Shown piece by piece: positions 9,495 through 17,338 of a stretch of 64,000 nt of DNA. The notes under the pieces were generated by a model that did no database searches, was not told where the DNA came from, and saw only the letters and a program-made list of their open reading frames with translations. The stretch comes from Candidatus Hydrogenedentota bacterium (lineage in GTDB: Bacteria > Hydrogenedentota > Hydrogenedentia > Hydrogenedentales > JAEUWI01). The translations under genes were made by a program, and so were the position numbers. Within the stretch, counting starts at the first letter, position 1, and each line of letters starts with the position of its first letter. The stretch spans positions 1 to 64,000 of the forward strand of contig JAHBVV010000001.1 in the NCBI GenBank assembly GCA_019637335.1, given 5' to 3'.

Positions 9495-10739
9495 TCAGGC
9501 CGGGATCGGGAGGCCGGGAACGGACGCAAGCGCCTCCGGGGTCGCGGGGATCCTGGGGACATCGTCCGCGCTGGCCGCCAGGCCGCCCAACTCCTTCAGG
9601 CCGCTGCCCGACACTATACAACAGACACGCGTGTTCTTGTCCAACCCCGGCAGCGCGCCAGGCGCCGCTATCGCGCTTGCGGAGGCGATTTCGCAGAATA
9701 GTCCCTCCGTCTGCGCGAGTTGGGTCTGGGCGGCGCCCATTGCCGCGTCGGTCACGGCAATCGCCGCGCCGCCGGTCTCCCGGATCGCCGGCAGGGCCGT
9801 GTGGCCATCGAAAAGGATGTCGTCCGCGATGGCCCCGGCGATGGTGTCCGGATGCGGCCACGGGTGCGCCAGGTGGGTATTGAAGTCCCATCCGGCGTCG
9901 ATCGCCTGCACCAGCGGCTGGCAACCCGCCGCCTGAACCCCGGCCAGGCGCGGCAGCTCGCGCACGAGCCCCATGGCCCGCAGGTCAAGCAGGCCGCGCC
10001 ATATCCCGCCCAGCAGCCCGCCGCCGCCGACCGGCGCGACGATCCAGTCGGGCAGATCGCCGCGATACTGCTGGTATAGTTCGTAGGCGATGGTCTTGGC
10101 GCCCTCCACGTTCCACGGTTCGTAGATCCCGGCGGTGGACAGGTGATACCACCCGTACCGCTGGCAGGCCCCGATGCAAAGCTGGAAGACCGCCGCCGGA
10201 GAAGGGTCCTCGACCGCGATCACGGTGGCCCCGTAACACCGCGCCTGGGCCATCTTGGCCGGCGCCGCCTGCCCGTGCATAAACAGCACCGCGCGCATCC
10301 CCGCCCGGGCCGCATAGGCCGCCGCAGCGGCCGCAACGTTTCCGGACGATACCGCCGCGACCGTCTGAATTCCCTTGCTGCGCGCCCAGTTCAACCCGAC
10401 CGCGACCTGCCGGTCCTTGAAGGATCCGGCGGGATTCGCCATCTCGTTCTTCAACCCGATCTCCCCCGCGCCAATCGCCGCCGCGAGGGCCGTTGCGCCC
10501 ACGAGCGGCGTCGCGCCCTCGCCCAGGCTGACGGCCGCGTGGTCCCGGGGCAGCGGAAGCAACTCCCGGAAGTCCCAGAGGCCGCGGGCGGGCCGTTCGA
10601 GGTAGCCTGGGCGCAGGTACACCCGCGGGCGCAACGCCAGCGGCGACGCGCATGCCGGGCAGCGCGCGGGGCCATCTATGGGGGCGGTCCGGCCACAGGT
10701 GTAACAGGCGAACTCGAAGCGGTCACATAGTTCTTGCAA
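9495..10739 (-). CDS. thrC: threonine synthase
   Basis: This 414-residue PLP enzyme converts O-phosphohomoserine to threonine. The N-terminus is a zinc-ribbon-like segment (CYTCG...CPACASPL), common in the longer threonine synthases. ATPLVGATALA and GSFKDRQVAVGL follow, with the PLP-binding Lys in SFKD near residue 108, then SSGNVAAAAAAYAARAG and the phosphate-binding GGGGLLGG. The start appears to be TTG at 10739 with no clear Shine-Dalgarno; I saw no in-frame ATG nearby. A hairpin at 10768-10798 lies just upstream. It heads a run with the binding protein and ATPase, although no threonine link to them is known. Confidence 0.88.
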   Translation of the reverse strand: MQELCDRFEFACYTCGRTAPIDGPARCPACASPLALRPRVYLRPGYLERPARGLWDFRELLPLPRDHAAVSLGEGATPLVGATALAAAIGAGEIGLKNEMANPAGSFKDRQVAVGLNWARSKGIQTVAAVSSGNVAAAAAAYAARAGMRAVLFMHGQAAPAKMAQARCYGATVIAVEDPSPAAVFQLCIGACQRYGWYHLSTAGIYEPWNVEGAKTIAYELYQQYRGDLPDWIVAPVGGGGLLGGIWRGLLDLRAMGLVRELPRLAGVQAAGCQPLVQAIDAGWDFNTHLAHPWPHPDTIAGAIADDILFDGHTALPAIRETGGAAIAVTDAAMGAAQTQLAQTEGLFCEIASASAIAAPGALPGLDKNTRVCCIVSGSGLKELGGLAASADDVPRIPATPEALASVPGLPIPA

Positions 10740-10767
10740 GGCGAGGGCGTGTCCCGAAAACAGGGAA

Positions 10768-10798
10768 CGGGCGCCCCGGCTCCAGACCGGGGCGCCCG
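10768..10798 (-). terminator. terminator or attenuator hairpin after the microprotein gene
   Basis: A perfect 12-bp stem (10768-10779 with 10787-10798, loop CTCCAGA) is followed on the minus strand by TTCCCTGTTTTC, a broken T-tract. It sits 38 bp after the stop of the microprotein gene and 29 bp before the start of thrC, so it can end the small transcript or attenuate read-through into thrC. Confidence 0.65.
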
Positions 10799-10835
10799 CT
10801 CGCGACGAAAGACTGTACGTCTTGATCGGTCCGGA

Positions 10836-10928
10836 CTAGAAGAGCCAGCCGAAGAAGAAACCGAAAATGTTGATTACGAGCTCAAAAACCCACCGGAACA
10901 CGTTTCCAATAAACTCAAAAATGAACAT
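10836..10928 (-). CDS. 30-residue hydrophobic microprotein
   Basis: The reading frame has 30 codons and a TAG stop. The product is almost entirely hydrophobic and aromatic: MFIFEFIGNVFRWVF, then ELVINIFGFFFGWLF. It carries two Glu, one Arg and many Phe/Trp, so it should lie in or along the membrane. Evidence for a real gene is an excellent ribosome binding site (AAAGGAG at 10941-10935, 6 nt before ATG), a following GC-rich terminator and its isolation as a unit. A 13-bp perfect palindrome TTCGTCAGACGAA (10948-10960) lies just upstream. Function unknown; candidates are a small membrane regulator or a type I toxin-like peptide. I recognise no family. Confidence 0.6.
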   Translation of the reverse strand: MFIFEFIGNVFRWVFELVINIFGFFFGWLF

Positions 10929-11324
10929 TGTCTTCTCCTTTAACTGTTTCGTCAGACGAATACGGCGCGGGTACACGCCAATGGCCCGCGCTCACTACTA
11001 CAAAACCTGTATCTGTATGTTACATCTTTGAACCCCCCTGTTCAACCTCGATCAGGCGTGTATCCGCACACCCCTTGCGCGGTTGCCCCGCCATTCTCCA
11101 CTCTGTTTGCGCGCCAACCCGTGGCGGTGGCCCGCGTGATCCCCGCAGCCGGCGCGAGAGCGCGAAAACTGGACTGCCTCCCGCCGAATTTGAAACAATA
11201 GGGTTCCGCTCCCGGCCCCGCATCGTCCCGCCCGGCGCCCTTGCGCGCCGCGGCCCTGCCGGGCCAATCCAGAACACTCCGCCGCGGCGCGGCCCGCGGC
11301 ATGCCCCACAGGAGAGCAGCGCCC
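10929..11324. other. divergent intergenic region
   Basis: This separates the microprotein (minus) from the aminotransferase (plus). It holds the microprotein ribosome binding site, the palindrome TTCGTCAGACGAA (10948-10960) and a 7-bp GCGCGGG/CCCGCGC hairpin (10965-10991). A ribosome binding site AGGAG (11310-11314) serves the gene at 11325. I see no further gene. Confidence 0.6.
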
Positions 11325-12695
11325 ATGGCCACCAAAGAATTTCCCCTGACGCCCGAGCAGGTCCCCCACGTCGATACCGCCCACCGCAAGATCGTCACGC
11401 CGCTGCCGGCGCCGGATTCGGTCCCCACGCTGGAGCGCCTGCGCGCCATCGAGCCGCGCAGCATGGGCGGCCAGCCGCCCATACTCTGGGATCACGGCCA
11501 CGGCGAGTATATCTGCGACGCCTACGGCAACCAGTGGATTGACTTTTCCAGCGGCGTGCTCGTCACCAACAGTGGCCACGGTCGGCCCGAGATCGGCGAG
11601 GCGATCGCCGCCATGGCGAAAAAGGGCCTCTATTTCGCCTACGCATTCCCGACCGAAGTGCGCGCGCGGCTTATCGAAGAAATCCAGTCGTACCTGCCCG
11701 CGCCCCTCAAGCGCGTCTTCCTCTTGACCACCGGCGCGGAGGCGACCGAATGCTGCATTAAGCTCGCCCGCACGAAGGGCATGCAGGCCGGCGGGAAGGA
11801 AAAGTCCGTCCTCGTATCCTTCACCCACGCTTTCCACGGCCGCACCATGGGCTCCCAGCTCGCGGGCGGCATTCCCGGCCTCAAGGCCTGGATGGGCGAT
11901 CTCGACCCCCGCTTCGTGAATGTGCCCTTCCCCGACGGCTACCGCCAGCGGGACGTGGGCTTTCACGTCTTCGAGGAGTCCCTCGCCGCGCAGGGCGTCA
12001 AGCCGGAGAACGTCTGCGGCGTGATGAGCGAGACCTTCCAGGGCTGCAACGCCACGCTTATGCCCCCAGCCTACGCCCAGGCCCTGCGCGCGTGGTGCGA
12101 TAAACACCAGGCCGTGCTCATTTTCGACGAGGTCCAGGCCGGCTTCGGGCGCGCGGGCAAGGCCTTCGGCTTCCAGCACCTCGGCGTGGTGCCCGACCTG
12201 GCGGCCTGCGGCAAGGGCATTTCCGGCGGCACGGCCCTTTCCGCGGTCGTCGGCACGGAAGAGCTCATGACCATGTACGGCCCGGGCGAAATGACCAGCA
12301 CGCACTCGGCCAACGCGATCTCCGCGGCCGGCGCCCTGGCGAACCTCCAAGTCCTCCGGAAAGAAAAGCTCATCGAGCACACCGCGGCCATGGAGCCCGT
12401 CCTCAAGGAGGGCGCCGCCGCGATCGCCACCGCCTCCAACGGGCGCATCGGCGCGCACGACGCCGTCGGCCTGGTGTGCTCCCTGCAATTCCGCCAGGGA
12501 ACGGAAGGAACCGACCCCGATCCCGACCTCGCCTGGCGGGTCGTCTACAACAGCTACAAGCGCGGCGTCATGCTCTTCGCCCCCGTCGGTGTCGGCGGCG
12601 GCGCCGTGAAGATCTGCCCCCCGCTCGTCATCAAGGAAGACGCGCTCCGGGAAGGGCTGGGGGTTGTGGAAGAGGTGGTGAAGGAACTGGTGTAA
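11325..12695 (+). CDS. class III aminotransferase (4-aminobutyrate aminotransferase-like)
   Basis: This 456-residue PLP enzyme of fold type I moves an omega- or alpha-amino group to a keto acid. Seen: WIDFSSGVLVTNSGHGRPEI near the start, LTTGAEATECCIKLAR, FHGRTMGSQLAGG, the PLP Asp in LIFDEVQAGFGRAGKAF, and the Schiff-base Lys in AACGKGISGGTALSAVVG. These fit the GABA/ornithine/acetylornithine group; the ExxQGxxG variant MSETFQGCNATLMPP differs from textbook GabT, so substrate is open. AGGAG lies 10 nt before the ATG. It stands alone on its strand with repeat-rich DNA downstream. Confidence 0.88.
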   Translation: MATKEFPLTPEQVPHVDTAHRKIVTPLPAPDSVPTLERLRAIEPRSMGGQPPILWDHGHGEYICDAYGNQWIDFSSGVLVTNSGHGRPEIGEAIAAMAKKGLYFAYAFPTEVRARLIEEIQSYLPAPLKRVFLLTTGAEATECCIKLARTKGMQAGGKEKSVLVSFTHAFHGRTMGSQLAGGIPGLKAWMGDLDPRFVNVPFPDGYRQRDVGFHVFEESLAAQGVKPENVCGVMSETFQGCNATLMPPAYAQALRAWCDKHQAVLIFDEVQAGFGRAGKAFGFQHLGVVPDLAACGKGISGGTALSAVVGTEELMTMYGPGEMTSTHSANAISAAGALANLQVLRKEKLIEHTAAMEPVLKEGAAAIATASNGRIGAHDAVGLVCSLQFRQGTEGTDPDPDLAWRVVYNSYKRGVMLFAPVGVGGGAVKICPPLVIKEDALREGLGVVEEVVKELV

Positions 12696-13130
12696 AACCT
12701 TCGAAGCGCCAAGATGCCTGTGCGCGCAATCCGGGACTTTGATGCATCCAAATCTGCACGATTTCCGCGTGAAGAACGACCCTCGCCTTTTCCAGGCGAT
12801 CCGGCGTCACAACGGATATGCCGACAAATGGGAGCGCAGGCGGCCCGCCTGCACCGCACCAAAGGCGCGTCTTTACCGGGCGGTCGGCCCAGGTTCGCCG
12901 GCGGAATGTTTGAGTATGGGCGAAAAGCCCGTTTCACGTGGACTCCGCCGAGCGAAGACTAAATATGGCTCATCCGGTTTGAAGGTGCATCAGCAACGAT
13001 GACCGAAAATTTGAGTTGATTGCTCGGTTCTCTTTTCCAGGCGACGATGCTAAGAGCGGATACGAGATTCCTTGAACCTTGTCTGTGGTACAGACGGTGT
13101 GTTCGGCAGCAGAACTGGATGCCAACGCAC

Positions 13131-13233
13131 TCTTTCGGCCCGAAGGGCCAACGCAGTTTTCAGCCCTGGGCAACGCCCAGGGATTGAGCGGTGGGCTTCT
13201 TGTACGCCCTGAAAGGGCAGCGCAGTTGAACTT
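13131..13233 (+). repeat. REP-like triple-hairpin repeat, left arm
   Basis: Three hairpins occur in order: GGCCCGAAGGGCC, then CCCTGGGCAACGCCCAGGG, then GCCCTGAAAGGGC, joined by CAACGCAGTTTTCAG-type spacers. The same three-part unit recurs in reverse at 13590-13697 and as a facing pair at 36012-36220. Repeats of this kind are often moved by REP-associated tyrosine transposases; none is present in the window. Confidence 0.8.
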
Positions 13234-13241
13234 CAGGTAAC

Positions 13242-13334
13242 ACTTTAGCCGTATGAAGCACCCCCGGTGGGAGAGCATGTCTCGATCAAGAGAGCGTGAA
13301 TCGAAGGATCGCGGACACTCCTGTCTGCGGCAGG
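13242..13334 (+). repeat. dispersed ~95-bp repeat, copy a
   Basis: It runs from TTTAGCCGTATGAAGCACCC to GGATCGCGGACACTCCTGTC and TGCGGCAGG. Matching copies are at 13462-13560 (inverted), 61632-61724 (same orientation) and 62161-62261 (inverted). The right end is itself a hairpin (GCGGACA...TGTCTGC). Confidence 0.75.
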
Positions 13335-13461
13335 AGGTGCGCAAGACTTCAGGTGATTGCTGCGCTTGTGTATAGACGCCGGTCCCGATTGGATTCCGGT
13401 TTTGGGGACGCCGGGAATCTATTCCAGGCCAGCCATGCCCGTTGAAAGCCGACGCAGGCGT

Positions 13462-13560
13462 TGCCGCAGGCAAGAATGCCCGCGATCCTTTAGCCGTGCT
13501 TCCTCGCAGAATTACCGGAGCGCTTGGAATTATACCTGCTCACTGCTTCATACGGCTAAC
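13462..13560 (-). repeat. dispersed ~95-bp repeat, copy b (inverted)
   Basis: This is the inverted partner of 13242-13334. It starts GCCGCAGGCAAGAATGCCCG and ends CTGCTTCATACGGCTAACG. The two copies face each other across about 125 bp. Confidence 0.75.
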
Positions 13561-13589
13561 GTATTACAACTTCAGAAACGCTGGACTGG

Positions 13590-13697
13590 CCTACCACTGC
13601 GCTGCCCTTTCAGGGCGGGGAAGGCGATGTCCCGGTATTCCCCGGGCGTTGCCCGGGGCTGGAAGCTGCACTGGCCCTTCGGGCCGAAAGACCAGTC
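13590..13697 (-). repeat. REP-like triple-hairpin repeat, right arm
   Basis: The hairpins GCCCTTTCAGGGC, CCCCGGGCGTTGCCCGGGG and GGCCCTTCGGGCC occur in the reverse order of the copy at 13131-13233, so the two arms are an imperfect inverted repeat. Confidence 0.8.
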
Positions 13698-13851
13698 GAT
13701 ACGATTTCAACAACAGAGGCCCCAACCGGCACACATTGGCGGTTTCGGACAATTCGGGCACGGAGAAACGCCGATGAATAATCCCGTACGCTCAAACCGG
13801 ATGAACCCTAAGTGTCATCGGTCAACCAATAAAACGAACTGAACGGCTCCG

Positions 13852-14421
13852 CTATTTATATTCTTGCTTACCTCCTCGTGGCGGCAGGTCTGCACTCTGC
13901 AATCTCCCCTCTACTTTGGCAAGTAGCTCCACAACGCCTTCCCGCAAACTATCTTTATTTGGGAGAACCATTGCGGAAATGTTTGTGTGCGCATATCGAA
14001 GCAGATGAGACTCGTTGTTAAGCTCACTAAGACGAACTAACCAGTACGGAGGGGAGGGGTCCAATGCCAGGCCACTATCATTCGCCTTTTCCCAGGCCTT
14101 TACCAAATCGTGCCCGACGCACTTGGGACTCTTGATGTCCTTTTCCTTGTACTTCCCGGTCCACAATAAATAAGCCTTTAGCCCGATTTCCACCGCGAGC
14201 GCGGCAATATAAGCGATAGGTATTGAATTGTCCGGCTGCTTATCATGTAGGGTAATCAGTGCGCGTTCGAACATTTTTGCCCGGTGAAACATCGGCGCCG
14301 CCATACTTAATTCCGGGTCACCCGGGCCATCCCGGCGGTTGATTGAGATACCCCCGAGGGTTATGTTACCTGAACCAGATATCGGGGCTGCTTCTTCGCA
14401 TCTCTTGCTGTGCTCGTCCAA
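13852..14421 (-). CDS. HEPN-like small protein, possible defence or abortive-infection gene
   Basis: This 189-residue protein is visibly lower in GC than its neighbours. The middle part IAYIAALAVEIGLKAYLLWTGK...CVGHDLVKAWEKA and later HLLRYAHTN has the rhythm of HEPN-fold proteins (an E-x-x-LKA helix, GHDL, and a late Arg/His segment). HEPN proteins are often RNases or partners of nucleotidyltransferase toxins. The canonical RNase motif R-x4-6-H is not clear here (RYAH is shorter), so nuclease activity is doubtful. Start is TTG with CCCTTT (minus AAAGGG) 8 nt upstream. It lies between the repeat island and a broken toxin-antitoxin pair. Confidence 0.6.
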   Translation of the reverse strand: MDEHSKRCEEAAPISGSGNITLGGISINRRDGPGDPELSMAAPMFHRAKMFERALITLHDKQPDNSIPIAYIAALAVEIGLKAYLLWTGKYKEKDIKSPKCVGHDLVKAWEKANDSGLALDPSPPYWLVRLSELNNESHLLRYAHTNISAMVLPNKDSLREGVVELLAKVEGRLQSADLPPRGGKQEYK

Positions 14422-14769
14422 TGTATAAACCCTTTATCGTACACATTTTCATCGGTTAATTGTTTTCCCATGAGGATTATACGAAAGCGTCTTAGGTCAA
14501 TTCGCCCCACAATGTGCTGGCCTCAAACAACTCTTGGGAATGGCCACTCTGTTGGGACCAAATACCAACCACCCGGCTACTCCCGCATCAGGAGCGGATC
14601 CAGCGGGCGCCGCCCACCCATTCTGGGAAACCATTACAGTCGCCGTTCCCGCCAGCACAATCGCTACGAACGTAGCGACCCGAAAGTATGCTCAATAAGC
14701 AAAGATCATTTTATGTGGACCGGGATTCTCCATCTGTATGCTATAGTTGCTGAAAAAGTGAGGGCCGCT
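14422..14769. other. gene-free spacer between HEPN-like gene and antitoxin
   Basis: No gene is seen. It contains an 18-nt spaced palindrome TCGCTACGAACGTAGCGA (14661-14678) about 90 bp before the antitoxin start; this could be a regulator site or a hairpin. TATAGT (14742-14747) lies 23 bp before the antitoxin ATG, but without a good -35 match. Confidence 0.5.
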
Positions 14770-14997
14770 ATGAGCACGGAAGATCTTATCGACGAAGTCA
14801 CCATGTTACCCGTCGAGGAGCGCCTGCGTATTGTCGACGCCTTGTTGAAGTCCATGAACACCCCGGATCCCGAGGTAGACAAGGCGTGGGCCAATGCTGC
14901 ACAGCGCCGTTTAGAGGAATTGGACTCGGGGAAGGTGGAAGCTATCCCGGGGGAGGTTGTTATCGAGCAAGTTCGAACGCGATTCAATCACCCATGA
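14770..14997 (+). CDS. putative addiction-module antitoxin (Unstab_antitox-like)
   Basis: This 75-residue acidic protein (MSTEDLIDEVTMLPVEERLRIVDALLKSMN...) matches the pattern of the small addiction-module component family: an LPxEERLxIVDxLLxSL helix followed by AWANAAQRRLEELDSGKVEAIPGEVV. Members bind and silence ParE/RelE-type toxins encoded directly downstream. The stop overlaps a downstream ATG by 4 bp, exactly as in intact pairs, but the toxin frame is cut short. A purine stretch GTGAGGG precedes the ATG. Confidence 0.8.
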   Translation: MSTEDLIDEVTMLPVEERLRIVDALLKSMNTPDPEVDKAWANAAQRRLEELDSGKVEAIPGEVVIEQVRTRFNHP

Positions 14998-15069
14998 ACT
15001 TCAGCCGGTGCCCGGAAGCGGAAGTAGCGTTGGCCGCTACCCTGGCGTTCTACGCTGCTGCAGCCGGCC
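14994..15069 (+). pseudogene. truncated ParE/RelE-type toxin remnant
   Basis: From the ATG overlapping the antitoxin stop, the frame reads MNFSRCPEAEVALAATLAF, then YAAAAGLIPP. The start resembles the first helix of ParE/RelE toxins (x-F-x-PEAExEL..A..FY). Resemblance fades after about 25 codons, where the sequence meets the 3' end of the convergent glycosylase gene. The catalytic core of the toxin is missing, so the antitoxin is an orphan. The frame stays open to 15188, but only as the antisense of that gene. Confidence 0.6.
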
Positions 15070-15744
15070 TCATCCCACCACCGGCTGCCCGCGCTTCAGG
15101 AGGGGCTCCAGCGGGCACCCGGCGCATTTGGGGTGGCTGTTGCAGAAATCCTTGCCCGTCCACACAATCAGCCCGTGGTATTCCTTGAAATACGCGACGT
15201 CGGCTTTCAGGTGCTCCTCAAACAGCCGCCGCAACGGCTCGTACCGGATGTCTCCCGGCGCCAGCCCGTGGCGGCTCAGGATCCGCCGGGTATACGCGTC
15301 CACCACGAACACGGGCTTTTCGCAGGCGTACAGCAGGATGTCGTCCGCCGTTTCCGGGCCGATGCCGTGCAGGGCGAGCAGTTCGGGGCGGAGCTCCGCA
15401 AGCGGGCGCTTCGCCATCCGCGCCACGCTCCCGCCGTAGTGCTCCACGAGATGCCGCGCAAAGCCGCGAACGCGCGCCGCCTTCTGCCGGAAATAGCCCG
15501 AAGGGCGCAACGCGGCCTCCAGCGCGTCCGGTTCCGCCGCGAGGATGGCGCGCGGCGTCAGTAGCCGCTCCCGCTTCAGGTTGGCGATGGCCTTCTCCAC
15601 GTTGGTCCAGGCCGTGTTCTGCGTGAGTATGGCCCCGATGCAGATTTCGAAGGGCGTGTCCCCCGGCCACCAGTGTGTGGGCCCGTAATGGGCCGCCATC
15701 CGGTCGTAAAACAACCGCAGCGTATCGGAAGTTTTCTTCGCCAT
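15070..15744 (-). CDS. endonuclease III-like DNA glycosylase (HhH-GPD)
   Basis: This 224-residue protein belongs to the endonuclease III-related family that starts LRLFYDRMAAHYGPTHWWP and PFEICIGAILTQNTAWTNVEKAI. The helix-hairpin-helix is LHGIGPETADDILLYA and the catalytic Asp is in FVVDAYTRR. The lysine that makes E. coli Nth a lyase (GxGxKTA) is Glu here (GIGPETA), so glycosylase without beta-lyase activity is likely. The iron-sulfur loop FCNSHPKCAGCPL shows three Cys; I do not see the fourth. Role: base excision repair. It is convergent with the toxin remnant. Confidence 0.85.
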   Translation of the reverse strand: MAKKTSDTLRLFYDRMAAHYGPTHWWPGDTPFEICIGAILTQNTAWTNVEKAIANLKRERLLTPRAILAAEPDALEAALRPSGYFRQKAARVRGFARHLVEHYGGSVARMAKRPLAELRPELLALHGIGPETADDILLYACEKPVFVVDAYTRRILSRHGLAPGDIRYEPLRRLFEEHLKADVAYFKEYHGLIVWTGKDFCNSHPKCAGCPLEPLLKRGQPVVG

Positions 15745-15838
15745 TGCGCCTGCTACCGCCTTTCGACACTGGACCTGCCCGCCGCCGGATGGTATCGTAG
15801 CGCGGTACGCAATTCAAACCGTTCCCGGGAGATGACCC

Positions 15839-17281
15839 ATGCCTTCGAATCCTGTCCGCGCCCTGCTGCTTCTGCTGTCGCTTTGCCTGATTGCGCCCGC
15901 CGCACACGCCGCCGCACTGCACGCCGGCGCCTTTACAACCAGCATCACGCCGGATCAGCCGGTCGCGCTGGACGGCCAGATGACCACGCGCATCGCGCGC
16001 ACGGTGGAGAGCGAGCTTCAGGCCAACGCGCTGGCGCTGGAATCGCGCGAGGGCGACGCTGTGATCGCGCAGGCCATCTTCGTAGCCTGCGACCTGGTCG
16101 CCATCCGCCAGGGCGTGCGCGAAGGCGTGCAGGCGCTCCTGGCCGATCGCATTCCCGATTTCGACAACACCCGCCTCATCCTCAGCGCCACCCACACGCA
16201 CACCGGCCCGGTCACCGAGGAGGGCAAGTACGCGGTGGACGATCCCGAGGTCATGACGCCGACCGCCTATGTGGCCTTCCTGGTCGAGCGCGTGGCCGAC
16301 GCCGCCGAGGCCGCGTGGAAGGCGCGCAGGCCCGCGCGGGCCGCCTGGGGCCAGGGCCACGCCGTGGTGGGCTACAACCGCCGTTCCTACTTTGCCGATG
16401 GCCACGCGCAGATGTATGGCGACCTGAGTGTCGATGGCTTTCGCGGCATCGAGGGCCCGGAGGACCACGCCGTGGAGGTGCTGTTCTTCTGGGACGACAA
16501 CGACGCGCTTTTAGCCACCGCGGTGAACGTGGTGTGCCCCGCGCAGGAAGTGGAGAGCCGCAGCGCGGTCAATGCCGACTTCTGGCATCCCGTCCGCGAA
16601 GGCCTCAAGGAAAAACACGGACAGGAGCTCGTGGTCCTCGGCTGGACCGGCGCGGCGGGCGATATTTCCCCGCACATCCGCTACCGGCAGGCCGCCGAAG
16701 ACCGCATGCGGAAGCTGCGCGGCCTCGACCGGCTCGACGAAATCGCGCGCCGCATCCTGATCGCGTGGGACGAGGCCCTGGCGGGCGCGGCGGGAGAAAA
16801 ACAGGCCGATCTCGCCCTGGCGCACGACGTGAAGACCCTCGAACTCCCCGAGCGCATCGTGACTGCGGACGAGGTTGCGGAAGCAAAGGCCGAAATCGAG
16901 AAATGGTCGCAGGATCCGAAGTTCTCCCGCCGCGTGAAGTGGCATGAAAAGGTGCTGGAACGCTACGCGCGCCAGCAGGCCGGAAACATCCAGCCGTACA
17001 TCACCCAGGTGCACACCCTGCGCCTCGGCGACGTCGCCATCGCCACCAACACCTTCGAGCTCTTCGCGCAATTCGGGATCCAGATGAAAGCCAAGAGTCC
17101 GGCGATGCACACCTTCCTCATCCAGCTCTGCGGCCCCGGAACCTACGTGCCCACGCCCCAGGCCGCCGCCGGCGGCGGCTACAGCGCGGTGGTCCAGAGC
17201 AACGCGGTCGGCCCGGAAGGCGGCCAGGTGCTCGTCGACGAGACCGTCGCCGCCCTCAAGGCCCTCTGGCCCCGGGAATAA
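15839..17281 (+). CDS. exported neutral/alkaline ceramidase-like hydrolase
   Basis: This 480-residue protein has a signal peptide (MPSNPVRALLLLLSLCLIAP...HAA). FTTSITPDQPVALDGQM and the metal motif SATHTHTGPV (about residues 117-126) place it in the neutral/alkaline non-lysosomal ceramidase N-terminal family. At the position where ceramidases have a His ligand (H-x-T), it has VVCPAQEVESRSAVNADFWHP, so one zinc site is altered and true ceramide cleavage is doubtful. It ends GPEGGQVLVDETVAALKALWP, near the size of the N-terminal domain alone. GGGAG precedes the ATG. A related but unexported copy is at 26915-28246. Confidence 0.8.
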   Translation: MPSNPVRALLLLLSLCLIAPAAHAAALHAGAFTTSITPDQPVALDGQMTTRIARTVESELQANALALESREGDAVIAQAIFVACDLVAIRQGVREGVQALLADRIPDFDNTRLILSATHTHTGPVTEEGKYAVDDPEVMTPTAYVAFLVERVADAAEAAWKARRPARAAWGQGHAVVGYNRRSYFADGHAQMYGDLSVDGFRGIEGPEDHAVEVLFFWDDNDALLATAVNVVCPAQEVESRSAVNADFWHPVREGLKEKHGQELVVLGWTGAAGDISPHIRYRQAAEDRMRKLRGLDRLDEIARRILIAWDEALAGAAGEKQADLALAHDVKTLELPERIVTADEVAEAKAEIEKWSQDPKFSRRVKWHEKVLERYARQQAGNIQPYITQVHTLRLGDVAIATNTFELFAQFGIQMKAKSPAMHTFLIQLCGPGTYVPTPQAAAGGGYSAVVQSNAVGPEGGQVLVDETVAALKALWPRE

Positions 17282-17285
17282 GGGA

Positions 17286-17332
17286 CACAGACATTCTTGT
17301 CTGTGAAACCTGGCCCTGAGCCCGCCGAAGGG
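17286..17332. repeat. two short hairpin repeats between convergent genes
   Basis: CACAGACA/TGTCTGTG (17286-17305) is an 8-bp stem with a TTCT loop, related to the right end of the ~95-bp repeat family. CCCTGAGCCCGCCGAAGGG (17314-17332) is a variant of the widespread CCCTGAGC...CGAAGGG intergenic motif. There is no T-tract, so termination is possible but not shown. Confidence 0.55.
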
Positions 17333-17338
17333 CCCCCT

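Larger units (their letters stand above)
12696..13851. other. 1.16-kb gene-free island of repeats
   Basis: No reading frame here has a recognisable product; the open frames follow the repeats. 12711-12740 and 12830-12860 hold weak copies of the CCTGTCCGCG-type and GGGAGCGCAGGCG-type repeats. 13131-13697 is a large inverted structure annotated separately. GC content drops toward the right end, next to the HEPN-like gene. This is a likely recombination or insertion hot spot. Confidence 0.7.

Noticed and set aside
12970-13842. Frames of 110-167 codons in the repeat island
   Set aside because: They run through the hairpin repeats and change with them; the products contain repeat translations (ALPRAENC, GPSGRK) and no domain.
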